Positions 27,290-38,609 of a stretch of DNA of 64,000 nucleotides are shown here, piece after piece (position 1 is the stretch's first letter; every line of letters starts with the position of its first letter). The position numbers and the translations under genes were made by a program. The notes under the pieces were generated by a model. It worked only from the letters and a program-made list of their open reading frames with translations, searched no databases and was not told the DNA's origin. The stretch is taken from assembly GCA_964017155.1 (NCBI GenBank), contig OZ024857.1, positions 28,663,101 through 28,727,100 of the forward strand, given 5' to 3'. Source of the stretch: Oasisia sp. SBJ-2009. Its lineage: Eukaryota > Annelida > Polychaeta > Sabellida > Siboglinidae.

Positions 27290-27335
27290 CATACAGCCCT
27301 AAATGTAGCATAAGTGAACAGCTCCATCCCATGAG

Positions 27336-27392
<57 letters not shown>

Positions 27393-30300
27393 CACAGTAT
27401 ACAAAGATACATATAGTAACTACAACAATTGATAAAGAAACACACTCACCAATGATTTTACCATTAAATAAACAGGTGAGAAGGTGAGTGAACATCATTA
27501 TTACAACTTCTGAACTCACCACAGATCTTGTCACCTGTTCCCTTTTCCGTCGCTTCCAAACCTATAACGTAAAACCCTCACCCATGACCAACAGACGTAT
27601 TTAAATACTTTTTTTTAAGTATTTGTATTTGACATTTAGGAATTGAAAGTATTTGTATTTAAATACTTTCCTAAAGTATTTGATTTTTCAAATACTTTTC
27701 AAATACTTTTTCAAATACTTTTTTTAATGTTTAGTGTAAATAATTGGGTCAGTTCTTTCTTCCACTGTGTTTATGTAAGTAAGTTACTGCTATGGTAAAT
27801 TAGCCAATGTGATATCAGTGACAGTCAGGGACTAAGAACTTCATTACACAGCTTAGCACATATGGGCACCAGTAAACCCTGGGCACTAGCTAGCTAGCCA
27901 ATTCCCTTTGTGTGATAGAGGAAGAAGCCTGGCACTGGTTTATCAAGCCCTTTGTTCAAGCCAGGTATCCCCATTTAAATAAGCCACAGTGGACTTTGTT
28001 CAAACATCATTGAGCCCAGTGTGCAGGGCAACCTAATTGATACAGATGATAAATGGAGAACCCAATTCAAGTCAGATCTCGTTTTTAGTGATCCTCAGTG
28101 AATGAATGGAAAGCTTGGCTGTGGGTTCTGTGTGAAAAGGGTGTGGAGGAATGATTAAAAGAAACATTGCATTCAATTAGCTTGCAGCAGGACTTTGCAC
28201 TATCCCATATACTATCAGGCAGTAGCCAGATAGATACTAGACCACTGAATGTAACCAGACAACTTAGACAATAGCAATAAACTAGATGAACTGCTTGATA
28301 TATGGTGTTGTTTCTTTTACATATATAGTAATATATCCTGAAAATGAAAAGTATTTGAAAAAGTATTTGAAATACTTTTCAAAAGTATTTGCATTTAAAT
28401 AGATTTGCATTTAAAAGTATTTGTATTTGTATTTGAATCCCTCAAAAGTATTTGTATTTAAATACATTTCAATGTATTTGACCCCATGTCTGATCACCAA
28501 CTAAGACAAGGTAAAAACACTCCCAATCACCAAGCAAGACAAGGTAAGACCCCTCCCAATCACCAAGCAAAACAAGGTAAAAACCCTCCCAATCACCAAG
28601 CAAGACAAGGTCACTAACACTGCACAATTTATGGGTGAAGAAATTCATCACATTGAATTTGTTTCATTGCTAATCTCATTATTTCAAGTTTTTCACAATC
28701 AACTGACTGCTTTTTCTTGTTATGTTTTAACTGCTCTGAATGTTTTTTTTATCAGAAAACCTACTAATACATCATTCATTTGTTTTGTATAATGCGGCTG
28801 CCACGTCTTCTGGTTAATGCTCCACAGACAGCAACAAGCAGAGTGAAACCATTCCTACCAGCATGACAGAGGACATGTTGAGGATCTCATCAACTGTGGC
28901 ACGTCTACTGGGTTCTGCCTCCAACATCTTCTTCAGAACTTCTTTCAGGTCACCCGAGATTCCTGGTGACAGACAGAACATCAGGAACAATTCTATGTAC
29001 CTGTTTCAATGAAGTCAACCATCCCCTGCATGCCACATACAATAAGACGGACGCTTTGGTTCTGGAAACATCACAAAGTATTCTTATTCCCATTCCTTGC
29101 GAATTTATGCAAGCGATATGTTAGTTTGTGGTTTATCGATGTATTTAATGATGTTCTCACCTAGCAGGAATTCTTCAGGCAGAGTTCCACACCGCAGTTG
29201 GTGCCAAAGGTCACCACCCCTTGGCAAGTCAAGGTCACTTGCAAGCTCCAAGATGGTTATGCCAAGGCTGTAACACAAGTTTGTAATATAAAACATAAGA
29301 TTGGTTTTAATTATATATGAGAAATGTTAATGCAGGAGATTAACACATAAATACATAAATTGGAGAATCTCAGTGAATTGTGGATAAAGTGTCCATTCTA
29401 AGGATCCCAGTTATTCATAATTGGATCCATCTTGACTAACTCTGGGCAATCTATGGTTCTATGTCTACAAACAATTCTGACACAAGCAAAATACTATATA
29501 ATTATTTGCTGTTATAATAACTATACCAACTTTGTAAACAATGCATCACTTTCTTCGGGATTCCATTTTTTTAAACTTACTTCGGTTGTCGTTCACAAAA
29601 ACTGCAATAACATGAGCACATATTACTACAACCCCACGACCTCATCTCGTTTCAACCTGGCCTGTAAATATAGTGTCACAATGGCTTCCGAGTCTGAACG
29701 TAACAAATACAAGTGAGACATACCTGAAGACATCGGCTGGCTTGCCAAACGTGCCAGCCATCAACTCGGGAGCCAGGTACTTGGGGTCACCCTCCTGGGC
29801 CTCTGACAAGTCGACACCCTACGAGTGTACAAACAATGTGACTACATCAACGCAGGTTATCACATGGCACCTTAACTTAGGGCTATTCCAGAAATTACCA
29901 CATTCCCATTGGGCAGGCACTAGTTTTGTCACCACCACCAAGTAATAACTTGTCCTACATGAGGTAAACTACTTAGCTAGAACTAACCACCCTAAGCAAA
30001 TGAAAAAGTGCCCACCAGGGGGATGATAATTTCTGGAAAGTTTGTAGCAACAACACATTGAACCCCCAAAGACTTCTCTAAAACTAATGGATATTGGGAA
30101 CCCAAGAATTACATCAGATAACAAATATTGTCAAGTTATATCTTCTGACATTCAGGTGTTTGTGTATAATTTTTTGCAACTTCCACATAAAACATTCTCA
30201 CTTAATATGATAAAAACACAGTTAAATGTGATATATTTCAGATGCAATTGTATTATGTCTTCAAGAAATGAGTAAGCGACGATGCTGTCTTTGAAACCAT

Positions 30301-33300
30301 TCATTGAATTAAAATAGCCCACGGATTAACTGTTTGGCAGATCAATGCAGATGAAACATAATTATTAACTTAATATTGTAAAGAACATTGCATGTATTAC
30401 ATCACATCAGGTACTCTGGTGTTCTTGTATAACCCTTACCTTCCGCAAGTCAAGCACCAGACCGAAGTCACCCAGTTTACAAATGCCGTCATCAGAGATG
30501 AAGATGTTCTCAGGCTTGATGTCCATGTGCACCAAATCATGGTCGTGGAGGTGTTTCACTGCCTGAAACCATATCATAGTTTAACGATACAGTTCCCAAA
30601 ACTTACAACATGCATGAGTGAACCCTTTATAAGACATCTTATTTATAAGTATTTACAAACTATACCTGGGTTCTCATACTTGGTGCAGTTAGCTGAGCGC
30701 TGTTGAAATCATAAGTATGTTCTCAACGACAATTAGGACAACAATTCCATCACTGATTACCATACTATAATAGTAACCATATGCCATTTTGCATCATGCA
30801 CTTGCCATATTTCATCATTTGTAATGTATACAAACCCAAGAGGTTAATTTCAGTGCTAAAGAGACTAACTATCAATGTTGACGCCAGACAACAGGTGTGA
30901 CATATACGTACCATAAGCAGGTCAACCAGGTAGTTCCAGATCAGTTGTTCAGGTATATTGTGGTTGTGCTCAGCAAAGTCATACAAACTGAAAAGAAAAG
31001 TTTTACCCAGTTGACAACTTGGCATGTGGTACTAACTGCATGAGATGGGCAGGGTTCACTCACAGGGTAAAGTATGATAATTTGTATGTACAATAGCCTC
31101 TAACAGGTGCATAGAATATTGTAAATCAGTAATATTTCCACAGATCAATTGTTGACATTTAGGAATGATGCATGACATTTTATTACAATCTCAGTTCTTC
31201 CCAAAATAAAATGTTAGGTCATTGTTTTGGTTCATGTTTTTTGAAATCCAATCCCAAGAAAACTTCACCAAAGGGCTTACACTGTATGACAGAGGCTCAG
31301 TTTTTAAGTATAAATGCAGTGACACTAACCTTAAAAATATGCCTCTACTGTTATATGACAGAGCTCCATGTAGATGAACAAATGTTGTGACATTTATAAG
31401 GGTCTACCTTGTACAGTACAACAGTGCTAGGTCTGGATGTACGATATTAACAAGATCCTACCTGGTATGACAGAGCTCTGTTTGGATGTACAAATGCTGT
31501 TTCTCTTCCCAAGCCTTCACAAAGCCGACACAGTTAGGATGGCGAGGAAGTTCTTCATGTTTGGCCACTTCTTCCAACTTACGTCGACTACAGCAAGTAG
31601 CAGATATTTCAAATTTAAATTGGGCCACTTTTTATTAGGAACAGACCTTTGTCACATACAATGGAGATAAAGAATACCAAAATGAGTTCAAATACTCAAG
31701 GATCACGGCATGACAGACCTTGAGAGGAACTATGCAATTATCAATGGGATTTTTGCTTTCCATGAGTGGTGTTAGTGATTTGATTATATCTGTTGAACAC
31801 AAGGCGAAACCAGGCAGTTTTTACCACAGATGGTACCTACTTTAGAACATCCACTGGTAGATTTAACACTTCCAAGTTGTTTGAGATTTTACATAGAGCG
31901 TGGGTATTCCCTGCAGTAAACACATATTTCCTACCGATCACACTCTCCACGAAATCTTTCTCTTGATCGTTTCACTGCATAATATCTTCCATCTTCTTTG
32001 CTTCTAACCTTGAAAACCTGAAAGTACATGTTTAAAAATATGAACGTATTCAATACCTTAGTTACTCATTTGAGAAATCAAGTAGGTAACACCACTTTAC
32101 AGTACAGTAACATGAGACCATATGAGCAATACTTACTTGTAACTTGTAATTAACTTGTAATATCAGACCCAGTCCTGGGTAGAAATACCTGGTACTCATT
32201 CATGTTATGTATTTAAACTTGCAGCTAGAACATTATTATCATATATGCACTATCCTGCCCAAAATACTCAGTCTGGGTTTGCCCCCTGCCGAACCACCCC
32301 AACAACCACCGGCTGCATTTACTGATAAACTGCAAGGAGTGAATTGCTACATTTTCTCAGACACGACCACTGGGTATGAACTTGTCATGACATTGGCTTA
32401 AGTGTCGTCAGTTCTTATCTCCGTAATACAGGAGCAGTTTCCGTACTACTGTAATCTGATATCAATTTCTGCAATGATTACGGAAATTCCGTAACAGTAG
32501 GCAGCCCTGCTTATACACAGTTCTTAACAATGTTCTCACACACAGTGTTCAGTGCACTGTATTCATAGTCACAAAAATGGACATACCTAGACCAAGGTAT
32601 AATAAGTCAATAATACCTAACAGAGAATCACAATTAAACAACACGAATGTATGTAAATAAAATTGTCTAGTACACAAATATGAATAACTCAAGACAAACC
32701 TCGCCAAAGGAACCAACTCCTAACTTGCAGACAATTTCAAAGCATTGGTCGAAGAACAGGTCTTTGATAGCAGTGTTGTAATGAGGACTCAGTAGGGCTG
32801 CCACAGAGTTAAGGTGTTCTCTTGCTGGACAAAATGTTATCAAGAACAACATACTTATCTGCTGAATACTTTACAGTGAATCTATAGATTAAAATATAAA
32901 TTGGCAGTTCTTACATAAGTCAATAGTTTAATTTATTCAAGGTGTTTCACATATTACTACGTGGTAAACCAGTTCAATAGGCGTCTAGAAAGCATAAAGT
33001 TAATGTAATCTAATTCATAGTATTCAGTCATTTGGACTGCTCAATATATAGTTAAGTATATACTTAACTATTTTCAAACAGTTCAGTATTGATTATTGTG
33101 TCAAGATGAATATATGCCAAACATAACACTAGAAATCTTATTTTATTTGCTTATTTACTTCCAGGGATATTCGTATCGGATAATCGTATTGTAAAAGCAG
33201 GAAATTTATTTACTGAAATGACCATAAAGAATAGAATAATGGGATTGATTACTGGTTGTATTTGTTAAACTAATTTCCTCTGTGGTGGTTCAGTTTTCCT

Positions 33301-35000
33301 TAGGATTGTTAAAATTGGAACTGAAATTGATATAATTTTTTCTGCAATATAGATGGAATTACTTTTGTGTGGAATTGGACCCTATTACTATAACTGATAT
33401 TATTTCCATGTAATTCAACTTAAAAACATAAAAAGAAATGCCAAGTTATTTCAGTCTATTTGCTCAAAGAGGTACAGCAAAAAGGATACAGTTCTTATGG
33501 GGTTTGAACGAGATGGGTTGTGCTTTGCGGATGCTCGGCCTGTGAGGAAATATTCGACTGATAGGTGGCGCACTCTTCACTGGTGGCTTTGGCAACATCG
33601 TATCTCGCGGTGTGTCGCCATTTCTTGCCTGCAAATGCAAACTTGCATAGAATCAAGGTATCAATTTTATTTACAGAAATAACAAACAGCAAATAGCGAC
33701 ACATTTGCAATACAGGTAAGATTTACAGCTTGAAGCATGAAACTTGATAGCTCTGTTTTTGGAACTGTATAGTTTAGCTAGTGACATCTGCAAATTAAGC
33801 ACTTCAAAATACAAGCCAGAACAAGGTACATGTCTAAACAAACTTATATTGATACTCTGTGTATGTTTGGTGGATTTTTGCTAGTGGAATGATTAAAAAC
33901 CCAGGCCTGTCCATCCTCGTAAACCAGGGCCAGTTGCCATCAATACCACGCAAACTAGTCATGGCACCTATGAGAAGTGCATGATTTTAGCCAAGTCTAT
34001 AACTAGTTTATTGTCTTTGCCAAACAACGCTAATACCCACCCCACTCTGAAGATGGCTACACAATTTCTGGGAATTCCAGTATAATGACTCACCCGCTAA
34101 TGAGCAGCTAAACGGTTCTGTGTCTTTGAATATTTGTTGCTATATACCAAATATTGCTAATAATATGAATAGCGTATGGCTGAAATCACCAAAAGTTATT
34201 ACTTGACCAAAGGGCGACCACACTCCTTTTACAATATACCTGGGCACCCATTCCAGATCATTTGATGACAGACAAACGTTGTTGGTATATGCCGGCACTT
34301 ATGTACAAGTCGGACCCACCTCAATTTTGCCATTATAACTGTATTTTTGCCAACATTTGATATTGTTAATTCAATCAATTATAATCATCTTGCGCATATT
34401 TATGTATTATAAACAGCGCGTCTTGGCATACTTTTGAGGTCGAAAAGACAGCGCGATTTGTGCCAGTCGCAAGCGCAGCGGTGCATGTGTTACTGCGCTG
34501 TGCACATGGAATGAGCGATAAACAGTTTGTCTATGCCGACCGCACTGTCTTTTCGACCTCAAAAGCCTGCTAAGACGCGCGGTTTATAAAACATAAATAT
34601 GCACAAGATGATTATAATTGATTGAATTAACCAAATCAAGTATCAAATGTTGACAAAAATACAGTTATACTGGCAAAATTGAGGTGGGTCCGACTTGTAC
34701 ATAAGTGCCTTCAGTTGTTGTACATGCATCCCCAGCCTGGACGTGAATGGTGGACGAATGGAAGGGTTACGAACCGCTGTCAGTGTCACTGTCATAGCCA
34801 TGATTATGAGGACATACAATCACTATAATTCCTTTCCTTTTGTAAGTAGGTCTTTGGTTATCAATATTTTAGTAACCACAACTACTTCACGTGTTAACTA
34901 ACTGAAAAAAGTAGATATTACTCACCTTCTTTGTCGAAAAGGTCTGCGGCTGCAAAAAGTACTGCGGTGCTGGCCTAGGTGTCCTTATTTCTGCTGTCAT
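21465..35000 (-). CDS. PKMYT1: Membrane-associated Myt1 kinase (CDK1-inhibitory)
   Basis: Wee1-family kinase that phosphorylates CDK1 on Thr14/Tyr15 at ER/Golgi membranes and restrains mitotic entry. Fifteen coding exons (minus): 35000-34926, 33628-33490, 32824-32700, 32017-31935, 31587-31462, 30987-30912, 30562-30440, 29818-29724, 29267-29161, 28962-28859, 26977-26806, 24545-24428, 22830-22705, 22153-22012, 21506-21465. All phases agree; 550 aa (human 499). Visible: N-terminal [12 protein letters not shown] motif, kinase entry [13 protein letters not shown], glycine loop GVGSFGE (107-113), VAIK-type Lys129, catalytic loop HMDIKPEN (Asp222), DFG at 240-242, [10 protein letters not shown] (258-267), Myt1-type [12 protein letters not shown], then a hydrophobic anchor [14 protein letters not shown] (about 360-378) after the kinase domain, exactly as in Myt1 and not Wee1. 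Acidic Ser-rich tail ends [12 protein letters not shown]. Intron 2 is U12-type. Confidence 0.96.
22935..23085 (+). mobile_element. CORE-SINE-like fragment
   Basis: Contains CTTGGGCAAGTTTTTTCACT and TACATTGCTCCAGTTAACTT followed by TGTATGAATGAGTA, strongly reminiscent of the 3' core of CORE/MIR-type SINEs. A matching copy lies inverted at 43800-43975. It sits in PKMYT1 intron 12. Confidence 0.6.
25366..25569 (+). pseudogene. C-terminal remnant of a non-LTR retrotransposon ORF2
   Basis: The frame reads [20 protein letters not shown] then [17 protein letters not shown] and a stop. This is the hallmark carboxyl terminus after the reverse transcriptase of CR1/L2/Rex-like LINE ORF2 proteins (AFSxxAPxLWNxLP...SFKxxLKTxLF). 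Everything upstream of it is lost or unrecognisable, as expected for a 5'-truncated insertion. It lies in PKMYT1 intron 11, antisense to the gene. Confidence 0.8.
25566..26447. mobile_element. piggyBac-like TTAA element inserted at the LINE end
   Basis: TTAA at 25566-25569 and 26444-26447 flank inverted ends CTCTTTACTGCGCAGACCGTC-like (left) and CTCTTTACTGGGCAGACAGTC-like (right), close to piggyBac termini (TTAA-CCCTTT...CTGCC). An internal frame at 25845-26078 (+) begins [20 protein letters not shown] and continues with an acidic ESDHGD segment reminiscent of piggyBac transposase N-termini. No catalytic domain remains, so it is a non-autonomous deletion derivative of about 0.88 kb. Confidence 0.65.
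27240..27385. repeat. Two (AT)n tracts separated by 54 bp
   Basis: (AT)n at about 27240-27285 and 27339-27385, in PKMYT1 intron 10. Each could extrude as a cruciform. Confidence 0.9.
27592..28492. mobile_element. hAT-like element rich in AAATACTTT motifs
   Basis: Ends CAGACGTATTTAAATAC and, inverted, CAGACATGGGGTCAAATAC. Flanks ATGACCAA (27584-27591) and ATCACCAA (28493-28500) match at 7 of 8 positions, as an 8-bp hAT target duplication would. Subterminal zones are packed with AAGTATTTG/CAAATACTT in both orientations, resembling transposase-binding subterminal repeats. No transposase frame. PKMYT1 intron 10. Confidence 0.65.
28496..28612. repeat. 33-bp tandem repeat, 3.5 copies
   Basis: Units contain CACCAAGCAAGACAAGGTAA and CCCTCCCAAT, beginning directly after the right end of the hAT-like element. 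The first copy coincides with its target duplication, so the array arose from the flank or predates the insertion. Confidence 0.85.
32825..33489 (-). other. PKMYT1: U12-type (minor spliceosome) intron 2 of PKMYT1
   Basis: The 5' splice site on the minus strand is GTATCCTTT, the U12 consensus (A/G)TATCCTTT with GT ends. Near the 3' end, GTTCTTGAT keeps the CTTRAY core of the U12 branch site TTCCTTRAY, with the branch A 15 nt before the AG acceptor (TCCAG). The intron is 665 nt and phase 1, splitting the Ser codon just before REHLNS. Confidence 0.85.
34294..34709. mobile_element. 416-bp foldback element (MITE)
   Basis: Ends GGCACTTATGTACAAGTCGG and its exact complement. The arms stay complementary for about 180 bp each (blocks ATTATAATCATCTTG, TTTGAGGTCGAAAAGACAG), leaving a short GC-rich centre near 34480-34520. 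No transposase, no clear target duplication. Lies in PKMYT1 intron 1, between the first two coding exons. Confidence 0.85.
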
Positions 35001-35114
35001 TTGATCTTGTCTTGACTTCTGGCCAATAAAACTTCAACATAAAACAACGTAATGCTTCTACAGTGGGTGTTCGCTTATTTCCTTTGTAATATGGTGCGTG
35101 AAATCTCATACAAA

Positions 35115-35186
35115 CTTTGAAACGAGCCTCGAAAAATACGAACGACGAAGCAAAACAACTGAGGAGTAGTCATTTTACCCGCCATA
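35115..35186 (-). promoter_or_regulatory. PKMYT1: Candidate PKMYT1 promoter with E2F/YY1/CHR-like motifs
   Basis: About 120-185 bp upstream of the start codon, the minus strand reads ATGGCGGGTAAAA (35185-35173), overlapping YY1 (ATGGCGG) and E2F-like (GGCGGGTAAA) consensus. TTTGAA, the CHR core of cell-cycle genes, occurs on the plus strand near 35115-35121. This fits a mitotic regulator but no start site can be read. Confidence 0.3.
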
Positions 35187-35199
35187 ATAAAACTATTGC

Positions 35200-36630
35200 A
35201 TGGTGGGAACACGAGCATTATTTTATTTATTTTGAAAGGAACTACGTGTTCTTTAATTACACACAAGTTCTGTTATAATATTCAAATTTACTAACACCTA
35301 ATATGCTTAGGAATCGTATATTTTAACAAATAAATTAGGGAAACCTTAGTATTTACCTCCCTGACATATGCTTCCCAAACAACGGTCTTATAGGCAGGGG
35401 TACGATGTCGGGTTTTCTATGATAACATCCAGCAAACAGAAATTCTCTATTTTCGAGAATATTTATTTGTCGTAATTTGGAATTATAGTTAAATGCACAA
35501 TAACATAAATAAACTCAAGTTCATAATGCGTGCAATTTAGCAATAAGTAACTTGTGTATTTTTAATTGTGTATTTTTTGGCAAACAATAATTAAGTATAG
35601 GAACGCAAATGCATTAGTTAATAAACTCATCAATTAAAACAGATAGGGTGATTTGAAATATTAGTGGAAAAAATTAATCTTCATGGAGCGCAGTGGATCA
35701 GTAACAGAGCAGTTTGAATTTACTTTGGCTGGCTGGATTTCTTACACAAAAATATGCTCTTGCCCTCTTGAATTTTTTATTAATTATATCAATTGCACTG
35801 TTGAACATTAGCAAGCAGACTATTTTCATACTGTACACGTATACTTTTGATAAATTAGTAAATGACTTATAAATCGCAATTTGTCAGTCTGAGTTTATAT
35901 TCTTGCAAGCTGAGAGACACGAGAGTTGACGCTCGGTAGGCAAATTTTTGAGCGATAATAAAGCGATGCAGTGGACCTACGATAAAGTGTTTCGGGATGC
36001 GATAATATAAAATGATCTGAGAAATCAAGTGAAGCAAGGAACGAGAATCAAAAACAGGTTGAGTGTAAAAAACAGCCATTGAGCACTCAAGTACCGTCAT
36101 ACTCCCCACCCTTTCAGAGATGTATTTAGTATAATCCCACAAAAATACCACATCTACAGCCTACACTGGCTACAGTGACAGTCTATTCACCCTTACTAGT
36201 CTTAGAAGGCTTAGTGACCCTATTCACTTACCCAGACACTGCCTGCTCCTGCACTGCAATACTACTGTACTGGTGCAGTTGCTGGATCATGTCAGCTTTG
36301 GAGCACACAGTTTATCTAGACCAGTCTACTGTAAAAAAAATAGGGATCATGTAGTCAGTAGTGTAAAAAGTATAACAAATGAAATATAATATAAAAGTAC
36401 AATTAACACATGAATACATATAGCTAAATCATGATTATTGTAGGGAACTGAGCTAGAGAAAATTAAATCAAGGGTGGCATTGTTGTAATTTGTGTTATGC
36501 AATAATGTAGTGAAGAAATATAAGTATATATATATGTGTGTGTATGTATATAAAATATGTAGATAGGCAGTTGCAATATATATTATATGTACAGTAATGT
36601 ACAGAGTTCTAATTATCCAATAAACACCCT
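35200..36630. other. Divergent intergenic region, PKMYT1 to MFAP1 (part)
   Basis: AT-rich, without recognisable coding exons. An MFAP1 5' noncoding exon may lie somewhere between here and 38.5 kb, since an acceptor-like TTGTTGTTGTAG precedes its start codon. Confidence 0.4.
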
Positions 36631-36637
36631 TTCCTAC

Positions 36638-36698
36638 CTGCTCTGCGAATACTAGCAACTATTTTTTCTAAATTCGCAGAGCAGTGACGTCACTGCTC
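36638..36698. promoter_or_regulatory. CRE palindrome beside a 13-bp hairpin
   Basis: CTGCTCTGCGAAT (36638-36650) is exactly complementary to ATTCGCAGAGCAG (36672-36684). The next bases extend to a perfect 20-bp palindrome, GAGCAGTGACGTCACTGCTC (36679-36698), centred on the CREB/ATF octamer TGACGTCA. It lies between the divergent PKMYT1 and MFAP1 genes. Confidence 0.45.
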
Positions 36699-37102
36699 AC
36701 ACAGCTCTGCACTGTGAATAGCTAGAGGGAAAATAAAGGAAAGAATAAATAAAAATTTGATGTGGCAGACTCAGTGCGTTTGTTTCATCCTTCCAGGCAT
36801 GTATTTATGTTAAAAAATATTGTGTCTGTGCATTTGTAGGCCAAAACCATCCAATTTGCTGCGGTTGTTTTACCAGATTGAGTGATATAGTTGCAAATGA
36901 ATAGTTTTTACCTCCATTTGTTGCTACCAATCGCTTTTCTCTTTTGACATGAAAAGTATGCTGATACAATATTTTTGTAACATAAATATACCTAGGATGA
37001 TGTTGAAATGTGTAGTTAATGCAATTCTGTATAAAATGTTATCAAAAAGACGAAATCGAAACGGGCGCAGATACTAGACAACTTTTGTTCAGCCATATAT
37101 AG

Positions 37103-37133
<31 letters not shown>

Positions 37134-38191
37134 CCATATTGTCCCTAATAGACGCGCAGTGCGCGAGTGAGAAGGCTTGGGTGCGCGTCTATTAATTTCT
37201 CAAAAGTGGGACGAATGTGGTCACTGGTTCTATCGGCTTCTAAATACAGTATATAACTAATCCGCAGTGTGGCGCCACTGAAGTATGCATATGTACAGCG
37301 CCTCCAAGTGAATGAACAGAGACGCAACATTTTTACTGCCTATTGCTTTTGGTACAATCTACGTGTTCTTCAAATTGTTTCTCTAATGTTAAATAAATGT
37401 AGTAATGTGAACATAGAGTGGATTTACTGCATGTAAAAGCTGCATTGGCCATGTGCATCCGAAACGGCAAATTAGTGTCGACACACGATATCGATATACG
37501 TGAACGTGGTCGTGGCTAAAATTGTATTACATAGAACCACGAGTCAATAACAGATGCATTTATTCTAATTGTCAACTGTCTGCTTTATCGATATAAGCAA
37601 TGCTTATTAATTAAAGTACATATGCCTGAATATGAATTTATATGACAATTACTCTGACTTATTCTTGTTATCGAAGTTGGCTGATGCCAGTCGCACTCCG
37701 CGCCCACGGATGATTCAACTGATTCGTCTGGAATTGTGAAACAGATGAAAATCTCAACTTTGTCTCTACTCAAATTCGTTTGCAAAAATCCATCGAATTT
37801 GTAATTGTTTGTCTTGATTGATGCAATGAAAAATACACAAGCGGCACCGTATGATGTTTCGTTGTTATCGTTCAGAAACTTTACGCGAACAGTCATATGA
37901 CGGCCTCGGTCTGAGAGTACCATAGAATATATAATAAAAGCCCTCTTTGTGGTAAGCATTTACATTTACCATACATGTACTTACGTACGTCTCACCAGTA
38001 ACGGTTCGATTGCTCTACACACAATTGTTATTTTCGAATAGCATTAGTCTGGGTGCCATCTTTGCTAACAATTGTAGCGTCTACTCTGTTGCATTTTTGC
38101 ATCACTCAAAGACATTTTCATGGATTGTTTCACATCTAAAAACAGGTGTGGGCGTCTATTAGGTAGTGCGCATCTCTAAGGGACAATACGG
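37134..38191. mobile_element. 1.06-kb TIR element inserted in (TA)n
   Basis: Left end CCATATTGTCCCTAATAGAC and right end (inverted) CCGTATTGTCCCTTAGAGAT match at about 16 of 20 positions, and both contain further GCGTCTATTA blocks. Both sides are flanked by (TA)n tracts (37105-37133, 38192-38213), consistent with a TA-targeting transposon. An internal minus-strand frame, 37959-37585 (124 codons, beginning MLTTKRAFIIYSMV), shows no recognised domain. The superfamily is undetermined. Confidence 0.55.
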
Positions 38192-38222
<31 letters not shown>

Positions 38223-38609
38223 TATATATCTATACATATATCTATACATAGTACATTATATAAAGATTACACAAGAAAGTGCGTCTTATTATACAGTACA
38301 GTGAGTCATTGACACCTGTATTAATAAATTACGATAACATATCAAGGATTAAACTAACCATTGTCACTGGTCTGGCACTACAGCAGCACTGAGATTGTGT
38401 AGATAATCACCAAGATCCTTGACAAATGTAGTTCTTCATTTCTTCAGTTGCATATGCATTTTGCACTATATCTAATATCAGCAAACTATAAGAACTCTTG
38501 AATTACTTGATTTATCGTGAAAACTGATCAAGGTGAAACTTTTAATTAATATTGATTATTGGTCTTGTTGTTGTAGAATTGGTGAATTTTGGTAACATCT
38601 TCCATAACA

